Shown here in pieces: positions 10,991-21,015 of a stretch of 64,000 bases of DNA. The stretch lies in the NCBI GenBank assembly GCA_965153455.1, contig OZ234502.1, forward strand, positions 13,237,495 through 13,301,494, given 5' to 3'. Below the pieces are notes generated by a model that worked only from the letters and a program-made list of their open reading frames with translations, did no database searches and was not told the DNA's origin. A program made the position numbers and the translations under genes. Source of the stretch: Sphagnum compactum (Eukaryota > Bryophyta > Sphagnopsida > Sphagnales). The first letter of the stretch is position 1; each line of letters opens with the position of its first letter.

Positions 10991-13276
10991 CTAGATTTGT
11001 TGCCATGAATCAGCTCGATGTGATGCTGAGCATCCACTCTTGCAGCACGGGAAGTCAAAAGATTCTTCTATAGCTGTTATGTCCGTAATCTGTAAGTTCA
11101 CGCCGTAAGGCGTTGCGTCTTTGCATTCAAGGTTTTCGCCGGGGCTCACATTCAGGGAGCCAGAAAAGTCTTTGTAGTATTTGACGCGGTTCTGACCCTC
11201 TTTACCCCAAAGTGCTCCGCACTCTTTGCCGCCGTTGATGATGTTTATTGTTTGGCCGAATCCAGGTTTTCTTCCCAATTCCACATCATTGACACTAGGA
11301 GACCACCTACCCACTATGACGTCATGGCAGGAAGGCTTGGGGTGTTGGGGTGTTGTCCAGAACCAAATTGCCGTCTTGAATGCCAAAACTGGGTCTTCTG
11401 CCACCTTATCGGGATTACAGAGGATATCGGAACCCACAGAGGGGCTCGCGGCACCATAATTGTAATTCCTGTAGAAGATGTGAAAATTGGTAAAGCCAAA
11501 ATGCGTAGAAGATATTGCGAGCGTCTCGTGAGTTAGAAAACGAGAAATAATAGACCAATTTCATTGAGGAAATAGCTTAACTAGGTATGTCTATTGTTTG
11601 TTACACATCTAAAAAACAAGGGCGGTTGAATTGAGATTCTTGAAAGCTCGAGCAAATTCAGATTCAGTAGGTACAGCTTTTTAAGTGGCTGATGCAATTC
11701 ATTTGTGACATATAATCATCTTGTCCAGCTTCCTTAAAGCAAGATATTCTCTAATTACCATGATAGTTGAAGAGGGCCGCGTCCAAAGTATTTCTTTCCC
11801 TGAGCACAGCAATACGTGACCCTGGGCTCGCAATAAATATGCTGTTCTATTTCATTAACATGAACCAGACCTGCATCGTCAAGACATCAAAGACAAGGTG
11901 AATTTGACGAAACATATTGTATAGTAATCTAAAGGTACATTTCCATGATCTTCACACCTGCAACTGCCAGGTGTGGGTTGTCTCGAAGTGGGGTTGGAGA
12001 TAGTGAGGTGAACAAAGAAACCCTTTTGCCATCTTATGACCAAATTAAAAGATGGTCACCCGGCGTCTACGGTGGGCACTAGTTCTTTCAAAAAAATTCA
12101 TTCTATCATGCACGCAAGACCAAGATTTAGCACTGCAAGTACTCCTCTAGGCGCATTTCAAGCAATTGTCAAAAAAAACCGTGGAAAATAGTGAGTGGGC
12201 GGAAGACATGGAAACGTACCCTAAGAACACGATGCTTCCTATGCTTAGTATTCACATTCAGATGCCTCATGTTTCGACTCCTAAGTCCCCATTAGTATAA
12301 TAAAGGTGCATTCACACTTGATGTTAGTGACTCCAGTGTTGATGAGTCCACTAACACCATGCTAGCCATTTGGGACTTAAACCTAGTTATCATCAAAATT
12401 TTATGTTAAACTAACATTCAATTAACATTAAGCTATTGTCCATTTAACGTTGGCTGCCACCTAGGATGCCACCTATAGTTTCATTTCACATCGACTTAAC
12501 TTCAAATGTGAATGCACCATTAATGTATAACAATTTTACACTAGATATCTAGAACATGTTGGTTCAAATTGTGCCACACGCAAATGAAATTCTTAATGCA
12601 TTTCCGATTAATATTTGGTGATAAAGTACTCTAGCTAGAAAGTCCTTAGACAAACATGTGCTGCAAGACACGATATTCTTCAAAGCGAATCGGATTGATT
12701 TTGAAACATACATGATGTCTCCTGACATACGTGCGCGCAGAATGCAGCGACCTCTCGCTCCCTTTGCTCCTTGTCACCCGTGGCTGCAAATTCTGGGAAA
12801 GATTTAGCTGCCTCGATGAATGATTCATAATTGTAAAAAGACTTGTTCCTGTTCGGAAAGAAGGAATTGAACTGGGACTCGCTTAGTATTTCTCCCAGTC
12901 CACCCGGAGCCGGAGGAGTCGACGGAGGCGGCGGACGAGGCGGCGTTGTACACGGGCCGCTCTGACACCCATCGCCGCAATAGGGGTCGGTGGATCCACA
13001 AAAGCCCCATTCACTACAACATAAGTTATTACCGCACTCAGCGCCGTCCGCTCCCGCCCCGCATTGAGTCGAAGGAGGAGACAGTGATGTACACGGGCCG
13101 CTCTGACATCCTTTGCCGCAATAGGCGTCGGTGGATCCACAATAGCCCCATTCACTACAACATAAGTCATTGTCGCACACACGGCCGTCCACTCCCGTCC
13201 CGCATTGTTGCGGATCCGAAGCAACTTGAACAACAAAGGCCAAAACTACTACTCCAACTACTGGAAGGACCTTCAT
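10991..13276 (-). CDS. Secreted chitinase, two hevein domains plus GH19 (copy A, catalytic residues kept)
   Basis: Three exons on the minus strand: 13,276-12,712, 11,870-11,759 and 11,468-10,991, all with GT-AG junctions (donors GTATGT and GTAATT). Together they give 384 aa. It should hydrolyse chitin in the apoplast or vacuole as a defence enzyme. Residues 1-20 are a signal peptide. Two hevein/CBM18 domains follow at about 24-62 and 72-109, each with eight Cys and a CCSEWG(Y/F)CGSTD core. A Pro-rich hinge (110-125) precedes a GH19 domain from about 128. Family landmarks are [48 protein letters not shown] and [12 protein letters not shown]. By comparison with family 19, the two catalytic acids should be E186 (CQETS, family HET) and E195 (VNEI, family SEI/EEI); both are present. 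A 40-residue C-terminal extension with three Cys (PCCKSGC) follows the usual end. The start is the ATG preceding the signal peptide, about 190 bases below a TATATAAA box. Exact class (I versus IV) is uncertain because features of both are mixed. Confidence 0.9.
12303..12520. mobile_element. MITE inside intron 1 of chitinase A
   Basis: Within intron 1 the two ends are inverted copies: GGTGCATTCACACTTGATG at 12,305 and the reverse complement of ACTTCAAATGTGAATGCACC ending near 12,518. Length is about 215 bases. Flanking TTA/TAA-like sequence suggests a PIF/Harbinger-type insertion, but the target duplication is not clean. The same element sits at the matching place in the other chitinase gene. 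Confidence 0.55.
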
Positions 13277-13466
13277 CTTCTCTCAAGTTTCTTTGAAAGA
13301 GACTGAACTCACGGTACTGCAAGGGAGACAAGGCAAGTTGACTGGGGAATTTAGATCAGAGAGACGAAGCTCAGCAGCAGCGGTACTTCACTCAGAAACT
13401 CAGAAAACAATCCTCAAGGAATTAATCAGCAGCTCAAGCTGTATTTCACCATCTGCTCCTACCCTC

Positions 13467-13474
13467 TTTATATA
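13467..13474 (-). promoter_or_regulatory. TATA box of chitinase A
   Basis: TATATAAA followed by G on the minus strand, about 190 bases upstream of the ATG. The corresponding site in copy B reads TACATAAA. Confidence 0.6.
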
Positions 13475-13744
13475 TCTTCTCCGATCGAATCTTCTGCAGT
13501 CTCCAGCTCAACGATGTGTACTGTACTAGTGATTCTAAAATAGCTCGATTGATTGGATATGCAGCTAAAAACCTCCCGACCTAAAACTAGTTATCAAAAC
13601 TCACCAATATGCCAATTGGTGATCGAAAATCTACTGGCCAAAGCTAAGGTCTGTACATTGGATCCGATATGCAGGAATCTGCAGGGGGATGAGGGGACGA
13701 TCAGAAGCGAAGAAGTTTCACGTGATCTACTCGTGAGGTCGGTG

Positions 13745-14190
13745 TCCTAGTGATATCTCTGCACAGTAGTAATACTACAGTCTCTACAGACTGCAAGAGG
13801 TTCGTACTACTACGGATCTTGAATTTTAACTACAACGCAGAACTCGTCTGCCTAATACCTTAGTACAAGGGCAGCTTCAACACATGTTTGTTGAATAATC
13901 AATCAAGATTCCATGTCCAAAAATAGAATATTCTTCACTCTACTTTCCTTCACAATGTTTTTTTTTTGGCAAGAATTTACTTTCTGAAAATTTCTACAGT
14001 TTTACACATAATTTTATTAGTGTTTAAACTGCCAAGGTACTACTACTGTATTTACCAACTAGTACTGCAGGATGCATGAAACTTGGCTGCCTTGGGTAAT
14101 CACCACCGGAGAAAAACATATGAGAGCATCCACACCCACGACAGTAACATGGCATGTGCCATGTACACCAATTAGGTTGCGAGATGCGGG
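13745..14190. repeat. Dispersed repeat upstream of chitinase A
   Basis: Parts match two other places: 13,780-14,150 resembles 85-270 (CTGCAAGAGGTTC; ATATGAGAGCATCCACA). The stretch 13,905-14,060 (CATGTCCAAAAATAGAATAT, TTTCTACA, CTGCCAAG) resembles 61,890-62,045. It begins just outside the duplicon boundary, so it is not shared with copy B. Confidence 0.5.
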
Positions 14191-14490
14191 GTACGACATT
14201 TCTCACGGGACCTCCGGAAACAAGAAAAACGAGCGTATTTCAAAAGACTGGTTTACAAATGCGTTTGGAGTACATAAAGCACGGGGCCTGATTGCCCTCT
14301 GTCATTATCTGCAGGTTATAAAGCATATTGCATGCCGTTTTCAGTAATGGGGCATTTCACTACAGTGTCATGCATGCTTTCCTGTGTAATGCACTCTCTC
14401 CATGTACTGAGGATGAAATATCTTAGAAAATCGATCATTTTCCGGAAGCTGGGAAAAAAAATCACCAAAAAAATCATTCTTAGGAAGATA
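14191..14490. other. Intergenic DNA, nothing recognised
   Basis: Apart from the tail of a short open frame that lacks any recognisable domain, nothing is seen. Confidence 0.4.
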
Positions 14491-14494
14491 TAGA

Positions 14495-14720
14495 GAAAAT
14501 GACAATCATCCCTAAGAAGATTTAGCCAAATCTGACTATAAACCAGCTATGAAGTACAAAACTTTAATCATCCTCCCATTAAATATACAAATATGGAGAT
14601 TTTTTCAAAAAACAATTCCCTCACTTCTGGCGATTGGAAACCTCCAAAACTCACTTCATTTTCAACAAAAAAATTTAATTTCGCTTTTAGGACGAAATTT
14701 CGCCAGTAGAACAAGCCAGT
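14495..14720 (+). repeat. Dispersed ~230-bp repeat (AGCCAAATYTGGCT family), copy 1
   Basis: Begins with ATCATCCCTAAGAAGATTTA then GCCAAATCTG. It continues through ACTTCTGGCGATTGGAAAC and ends near TTTCGCCAGTAGAAC. The CTGGCGA and TCGCCAG segments near the right end are inverted and could form a stem. Other copies are at 26,992, 48,975, 50,085 (minus) and 62,693. Confidence 0.65.
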
Positions 14721-15611
14721 CTATTTGACGAAAGCATGTAAATTTTCATCGAGTTGAGGGCTTCTCATCCTTTGGTGAATCATCAATGTTTTTTAAGCTG
14801 GTCCCTAGAACAGACTAGAAATGTGTTCGCAAGACCAGTAATAAAGTTTTGTAACCAGGATGTATACTATATTTTGCATAAAGAAAACATAGCATTCATA
14901 GTTTGACGCTCAGTGTGGGCCTGTAAACTTGCACTCAAGTCCTCTCAACAACCTGCAAGCAAGTGCCCATGTATGAAGCCTGACCATATCATCGATTGCT
15001 CTTTACTGTAAAGGAAAAAAATCATCCATGTAAAGCTATCAGTGTCTTCCTTAGGATTCAGTACTTCTCATGTTGAGGGTAAAATGAACTGTACGGTAAG
15101 TCCTTAGGGTGGGGATACTTCCAGAAAAAGGGGCCATATGACAAGGCTGTAGCTGAGTCCATTTTGGGAAGATCCCTCACTTGTGGTCCTTACCCACCAT
15201 AAAGCATGATGCAACCCTTATCAGAAGCCCAGAAACATATGTAGATCATGAAGCGGTAGAAGCACCGGAGATCTTGCAACTACTAGGTATTTAGCAGGGG
15301 GCAGATAATTCCTTATGCCTATTCATGGGGTTAAGGTCCCTCCACCTCTTGATAGTAGGTGTAAGATCTCAGTACTGTTTTCTAGGAGGGATACTCAGGG
15401 GCCAAGGTGCTCTTCACTGTTTCAAGTACTATATGAAATTTCTCTGAGTGTTTTATGGCACTTGAAAGGCGTGACGAGATTCAAACTGAACGCTCGTCAG
15501 CTGCTCCCTGTGGTTAGCTGGAATTCAACTTACCAACCAGCCTCAGCTGTTAACAGGGAGAAGCCTAGGGCTTGTTCTTCCCTACCCAATTTTTCTAATA
15601 AGTACCATGCA
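14721..15611. other. Intergenic DNA, no supported gene
   Basis: A 138-codon plus-strand frame starts at 15,315 and runs into the tandem repeat. It has no recognisable domain, and its C-terminal part is simply translated repeat, so I do not call it. Confidence 0.4.
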
Positions 15612-15800
15612 ATCCATGAGGTCCCTGTATTTAGTGATCTTGGCAGTAGAACTATTGCATCTACACTGAACAACTTGATGCATGAGGTCCCTGTAGTGAT
15701 CTTTGCAGTAGTATTATTGTACCTATACTGAACAAGGCGATCCATGAGGTCCCTGTAGTAGTGATCTTTGCAGTTGTATTATTGTACGTACACTGAACAA
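15612..15800. repeat. ~60-bp tandem repeat, three units
   Basis: Units start near 15,613, 15,678 and 15,741. Each reads (G/C)CATGAGGTCCCTGTA, then AGTGATCTT(T/G)GCAGTAG and ATTATTGTAC(C/G)TA, ending CACTGAACAA or ATACTGAACAA. Confidence 0.75.
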
Positions 15801-16680
15801 TCAGCATTTGTTTGTTTCATGTGGATGCATTTTACTTTGCATCGCATTTGAGTTTTATGGCCATATGTTGGTTGTTTTGAACGTCCTCTTTTAGATTTTG
15901 TTTGGTATGAAAGTTTTTTTTGATGCCAATGACACCCATTGAACCAATTTTTTTTTTTCACAACCCTCCCTCTGTTTGTTAATGTCCTGACATTTCGATA
16001 TGCCTAGAATGTGGTCTTGAATAGCTTGAAACAAGATACATCCGAATCAAAACTTGTAAATAAGATCCAAAAGGATTACTTTGGAAATGGACTTCAAGTT
16101 CTTTTTCCCAAAAACATTTTTTACATGTAAATGGATTATAGTTGTAATGCATGAAATGTATGTGATGGTAGAGTGATCAAGTCCAACCTCATTTTCCTTG
16201 CGATCTAAACAACATTAATGATGTGGGAGTTGTGGTTGTTGAAAATGAGTAAATGTTTTTTTTTTAGAAACATGTTGCCTTTGTGTGCTTGCATTATTAA
16301 AATGAAGTGAAAAAACCATGTGGAAAGTTGACGCACCCCCAAATTCTTGGAAAGATTCAAATGCGAATCCCAAAATGAAAATAATGGAAGAAGGAGTTGG
16401 GGCACGTTCCTTAACTCATAGCATTTTTGGGGTAAGAAGGGTGTGCTAGAGTTTTAGGATGGGGACTAGGAAGAGTGACAAGTGGGTCAATTATTCATAT
16501 TGATTTGCACAAATCAAACAACAAGTTGATTAGTGCATAGTTGGAACACTTTTGGTGCATGGATGAGCCACGAACATACACAAATTCACAAGATTCACCA
16601 TGGTTTAGACTTGGGATAAGCCATCACATTCCCCTTTATAGTATTTTTTGTGATTTGCCATGGGGGCTACACCCAAATGT
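15801..16680. other. Intergenic DNA, nothing recognised
   Basis: No gene or repeat is supported in this A/T-rich stretch. Confidence 0.4.
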
Positions 16681-17236
16681 CATTTTTCTCAGAACTCCTA
16701 AATCAAGCCAAAATCCTTGAAATTGGGACTCTTGCCACTTTAGATGTTCATAACTTCTTGTATAGACCTTCGATTAAGGTGAGGTCTAAAGAAAAGTTAT
16801 AATTCGTCGACAACTTTTTAACAATATCTAGCACGCCTCCTGCACGAATGTAAATCAGAGTGATTCTCGACTTTTAGTGGTTGGGAATCAAATTGACACT
16901 TTGATTCCCGACCTTTTTTCAGCCATAACTTGTATTGTTAATAATCAAATGGATAATATGACCCCATTTTAGATATCTATGCCTTAAGAGCTTTCCAATG
17001 TATAAGGAAGTCCTCAATCAGTGAGTTTGGAACCCTTCAAAATGCTTTCCGAAGATTCAAAAGTCCATAAGGATTCCAACTCCCAAAATGGGAGTCCATT
17101 TGAAAGTGTGTGGGCTCATTCCCTCACACTTTCCCGCACTCCCGGGAGTGTGAATGTGACTACCAGGTTGCATTATCGGCTCGCACCTTTCCATGCCCTC
17201 CCTTTTGTCGTGAGCCCAAGGCGAAGGTCGTGACAA
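16680..17236 (-). mobile_element. Old LTR fragment, minus orientation, related to the solo LTR at 28.6 kb
   Basis: Read on the minus strand it begins TGTCACGACC and passes through sequence colinear with the solo LTR. Shared text on the plus strand includes TTTAGTGGTTGGGAATCAAA versus the solo LTR reverse complement TTTAGTGGTCGGGAGTCAAA, then CAGCCATAACTTG, ATATCTATG and CTTTCCAATG. It is strongly diverged. Confidence 0.5.
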
Positions 17237-17639
17237 AAACAAACATATAGTCATCCATGCACAAGGTTTGCATAGCCATTAAAAAGCCATTCTCACATTA
17301 TTTGATGTAATATATTTTTGACTGTTTACCTTTTAAAATGTAAAAGTTGGGAATTGATTCTCCATGTGCATTGATGCAAAACAACAATGGAAACCACTTT
17401 CATTCATCTAGAATGATGGAATGCACTAATTTGGATCCATCTTGGCAAGCACAAATGTGCCACCATTACAATCAATTTGCACATTGCATTCATCACAATT
17501 CCATATCTTATTTACATTGTAGTTGTTTAGATCATAGGCATGTTGCAAGTTGTTTATAATGTCACAATATTGTTAAAACATAGTCCTTTTGCATGCCCAA
17601 CTTTAAGGCCTTGAATTAAGTGCAATCAAAGGCCTTGGG
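17237..17639. other. Spacer between two oppositely oriented LTR fragments
   Basis: I see no gene. The segment lies between a minus-oriented and a plus-oriented relative of the same LTR family. Confidence 0.4.
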
Positions 17640-17900
17640 CTTGCGACCAAGGCAAGGGCTTGCGAAGGTGCGAACCAATAATGAACCTCGGGAGTCACAT
17701 TTCATGCTCTCGAGAGTGCAGGAGAGTGTGAAGGAATGAACCCCACACTCCCAAGTGAACTCCCACTTTGGGAATTGTAGTCCCGATGGACTCCCAAATT
17801 TTCAAAGGGTGATTACAGGGGCCAAAACGCATTGGATTGAAAAGTTCCTTACATCATAGGAAAGTCTTGGAATGTAGATGTGTAAAATGGGCTCACATGA
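17640..17900 (+). mobile_element. Old LTR fragment, plus orientation
   Basis: Contains GGGCCAAAACGCATTGG, TAGGAAAGTCTTGGAATGTA and GTAAAATGGGCTCACAT, which follow the order of GGTCCAAAACACCTCG, TTGGAAAGGTCTTGAAACGT and GAAAATGGCCTCGCAT in the solo LTR. A further weakly similar piece (CTATAACTTTGCTTCAGACT) at about 18,985 may be its continuation beyond an insertion. Confidence 0.4.
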
Positions 17901-17934
17901 TCCACCTTCAACAATAAACCAACATTGCATTCTA

Positions 17935-18335
17935 TAGGTTAACGTTACACCAATTGCCATTTTTTTTCAGCATTTGTTTTTGTTGTTGTGGCACATGTTC
18001 ATTTGATGATGCTTGTGAATTCACACAAAACTTTGCACTTGAATCTTGGTGTGCAACTTGTTGGCTTGCAGTGTGCACATTTCAATGGGGTTCATGATTA
18101 TGGAGACCTACATAAATTGGATCATTTGGTTGCGTTTGATTAAATTGGAACGTCACAAAAGGCGAGCTCTCCTCACCTTGGGCCCACTACTCACAATTTG
18201 CATCATCTTGGTCATCTTTTTCAGTGTCGTTTTCTTGAAATGCAAGTTCATCTTTAGTCTCCTCATTTTCAATTGTAAGCAAAAGCCTAAAATTTGGCAT
18301 GTTATCCATTTTGTAGCAAACAAAAAGCTTAGTGT
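17935..18335 (-). pseudogene. Minus-strand coding remnant, acidic Asp/Glu-rich protein, two stops
   Basis: Reading the minus strand from about 18,320, one frame gives MDNMPNFRLLLTIENEETKD followed by an acidic run (ENDTEKDDQDDANCE), a stop, then WAQGEESSPFVTFQFNQTQ. It goes on through NDPIYVGLHNHEPH, a second stop, and a Gln-rich tail ending near 17,950. About 125 codons hold only two stops, with amino-acid composition typical of real coding DNA. I do not recognise the protein. It lies between two LTR-like pieces and could be part of a retroelement gag-like protein or a captured host fragment. Confidence 0.4.
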
Positions 18336-19394
18336 GTAGCACGTTGCTAAATTGATTCTCACAAGATGTGGAACTTGCAACTTCAAATGCAACTTGATGT
18401 GTCTTTTCTTAGCTATGTGAAGGATAATTACTAGTCTTGAAATGGAGAAGTGTTGTTTCTTTCTATGTTTCAGATGATTATTTAATGAAATCAATTATCT
18501 TTTGAAAATGTGTTGATCAAGGCTCAAAACCAACGACCATAATTTGCTTTTAATAATGCATGCACTATTTATAAAATAAACATTTGCCACCCTTGTAGTA
18601 AAGTTAAAAAATCTGGCTTGAAAATGTCCTCATTAATTCTAGCAAATAATCTCATAATATTTTTAAATTAATTAGAAGATAAGCTTTTAATAACTTATTA
18701 AATTAAGAAACAAGTTAAGTCTTAACATCCAAACCATTGGTGTTTTTTCACCACAAGAATAGCTGCTTATCCTTTTAGTCATACTCGATTTGGTATTTGG
18801 GCCCACCTTCGACCCTAAATATGTCATGAACATGCATCATTATGGTAAGATAGTTAAGAAGACTTATTTAAGTCATACAGCTCACGTTTTAACAGGCAAA
18901 AATAGGGGCAAAAATAAGTGTGCATTTTAGGGTGCCGACAAATTAAGGTTCATATACCTTATATTATTTAGGGTGAGCTGAGACTATAACTTTGCTTCAG
19001 ACTTAGTTTTCAACCAAGGCGAGGAGTCTGCTTGTAGGGCGTGCATAATATATCTATGCAACTTGAACAACAATGGTTTAGTTCGAAGTTGAATTGGTTG
19101 GCATGTAAGTTTTATAACATGCTATAACTTTCTCCTTCATGCCTTTTTTCCTCCACAGTTAAGATTTCCAAAATCATGTATTTCCATTCTAGGATGGTTG
19201 TTGGGGAGGAGGCTTTGTGGGATTTCTAAAAATGATGGTGCGGCCATGATGTTCCATGCACATTTGAGATCCTAAGCCAGATGTTGAGACCTGAATTCTT
19301 GAGGTTCTCCTGCTTCAGATGAGAGGAAGGAGGACGCAGGTTGAACAATTGCACCCACATTTGCACTTTGTGACTGAGGGTTTGAAAGTTCTTT
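18336..19394. other. Intergenic DNA, mostly unrecognised
   Basis: No gene is supported. One short stretch near 18,985 is weakly like the LTR family described above. Confidence 0.35.
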
Positions 19395-21015
19395 CTGGTT
19401 GGTCCCTTTGGAATAAGCCTTCACATACACATTAATAATCCTGCTACACACTCAGCCCTAACATTACATATGCACATAGTTGTTAATGCAGTCAGTACAA
19501 GAGTTAATGCTACAATTTTTCCTCCCTCAGTCTGCCATTTGCCTTGTTTTTTTTTCACTTTGGCATGTTTTGCACCCATAACCTCTCATGTTACAAGCAC
19601 CAAGGAGCACATAACATTCCAGGTAGCATGTGCCAAGGGTCATGTAGAATGTTACATACCCCCTAGCACCCTTAAGATGTGCCCAATACATGTATAACAT
19701 GTGCCCAAAACATGTCTACAAATCCCAAGGTGAAAATAATGGGGCAAAGGGCAGACTGGGGAAAAAGAATTGTCTTGTACTGACTGCATTAACAACTGTA
19801 GGCATATGTAATGTTAGCCCTCAGGATGTGTACCAAATGTTGAAAAGGGTAAGCCCAAATGACGTGACCAACAGTCTTTGGACATTTGGTAACCAGAACA
19901 AAGCTTCATGTGTAAGTGTGGGAATATCATACCTACATAGAACTCCTTTGATGTTTGAAATTTGGGGTATCTCAAGCTCCTCTCAAGAAGGTAAATGCCA
20001 TAAAGAATCTCTAAAATTGCTTTATGCTGAGGACTGACCTTGCTTATGCTGAGGACTGGCCTTTTGAAATAAGGCTTCCCATACACATAGATAATAGTGC
20101 TACCCGCAGTTCTCTTGCCTCAACCTCTGGTTGATCCTGTGAAATAAGGCGTCTCATACACATAGATAATAATGCTAGACTCACCGTTCTCTCCCTCAAC
20201 CTCCTTTGGGTCCTTTGGAATAAGACTGCCCATACACATTGGTAACAGTGCTATCCACAATTCTCTTGCCTCAACCTCTTTTTGGTCCTTTGGAATAAGG
20301 CTTCCCATACACATAGATAATATGCTACCCACAATTCTCTTGCCTCAACCTCGTTTTGATCCTTTGGAATGCTTCCCATACACCATGCACACAGATAATA
20401 CTGCTACCCACAAAGTGTGACAAGTGTCAAAGGATAAGCCCAAATGATAGTTACCAATAAGTTAGTCATTGGGGCTTTTGGTAACCAGGACAGAGCTTCA
20501 TACGTCTGTCAGCAAATTCATGTTTGACATATGGGGTACCACAAACTCCCCTCCGGAAGGTACATTCCGTTAAGAACCTCTAAAATTGCTGTATGCTGAC
20601 AACTGACGTTGTTTCTTTTGCCTCGATCTCTGGTTGCTTCTTTCGAATAAGCCCTCCTGGACACACATATAATAATGCTATCCACAAACTGTAGCACATG
20701 CTCAAAAGGACAAAGCCCAGACAATGGTTACTGATAGTCTTTGGGCTTTTCCATAATCAGGACAGCTTCATGGGTCTGTGCAGGAATTCATACCTACATA
20801 GAGCTCCTTTGATGTTTGAAGTATTCAAACTCCCTCAAGGAGGTACATCCCACTAGAAGCCAAGGAAAAAGCTCTGAATTTATGGAATGTATCTCAAACT
20901 CCCCTCAAGAAGGTACATTCCATAAAGAACCTGTAAAATTGCTTTGCACCGAGAACTGGCGTTTGCCTCAACCTCTGGTTGGTTCTTTGGAATAAACCTT
21001 CCAGTACACATAGAT
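19395..21015. repeat. Complex tandem array (75-bp units nested in ~300-bp units)
   Basis: Five 73-76-bp units run from about 20,068 to 20,410. Each contains GGAATAAG, CCCATACACAT, AGATAATA-TGCTACCC, TCTCTTGCCTCAACCTC and GGTCCTTTGG in order. Around them a larger unit recurs about three times (19,815, 20,420, 20,690), with shared landmarks AAGCCCAAATGA, GGTAACCAG-ACA, GCTTCATG, CTCCTTTGATGTTTGAA, AAGGTACATTCC and CTAAAATTGCT. A partial unit also appears at 19,395. No open reading frame runs through it. Confidence 0.75.

Larger units (their letters stand above)
10155..13722 (-). repeat. Duplicon A (inverted copy of 37,166-40,762)
   Basis: About 3.57 kb matches the reverse complement of 37,166-40,762 throughout: promoter, 5' UTR, three exons, both introns and about 0.8 kb of 3' flank. 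Homology ends on the promoter side just after GAAGAAGTTTCACG (13,722 here) and on the 3' side near GGATATTTATGCACGTAAC (read on the minus strand). The spacer between copies is about 23.4 kb. Confidence 0.85.

Noticed and set aside
12883-13296. Alternative frames over chitinase A exon 1
   Set aside because: Arg-rich shadow frames of the GC-rich hevein exon; the hevein frame has signal peptide, Cys pattern and splice continuity.
15315-15731. 138-codon plus-strand frame
   Set aside because: Its end is translated tandem repeat and the rest has no recognisable domain.
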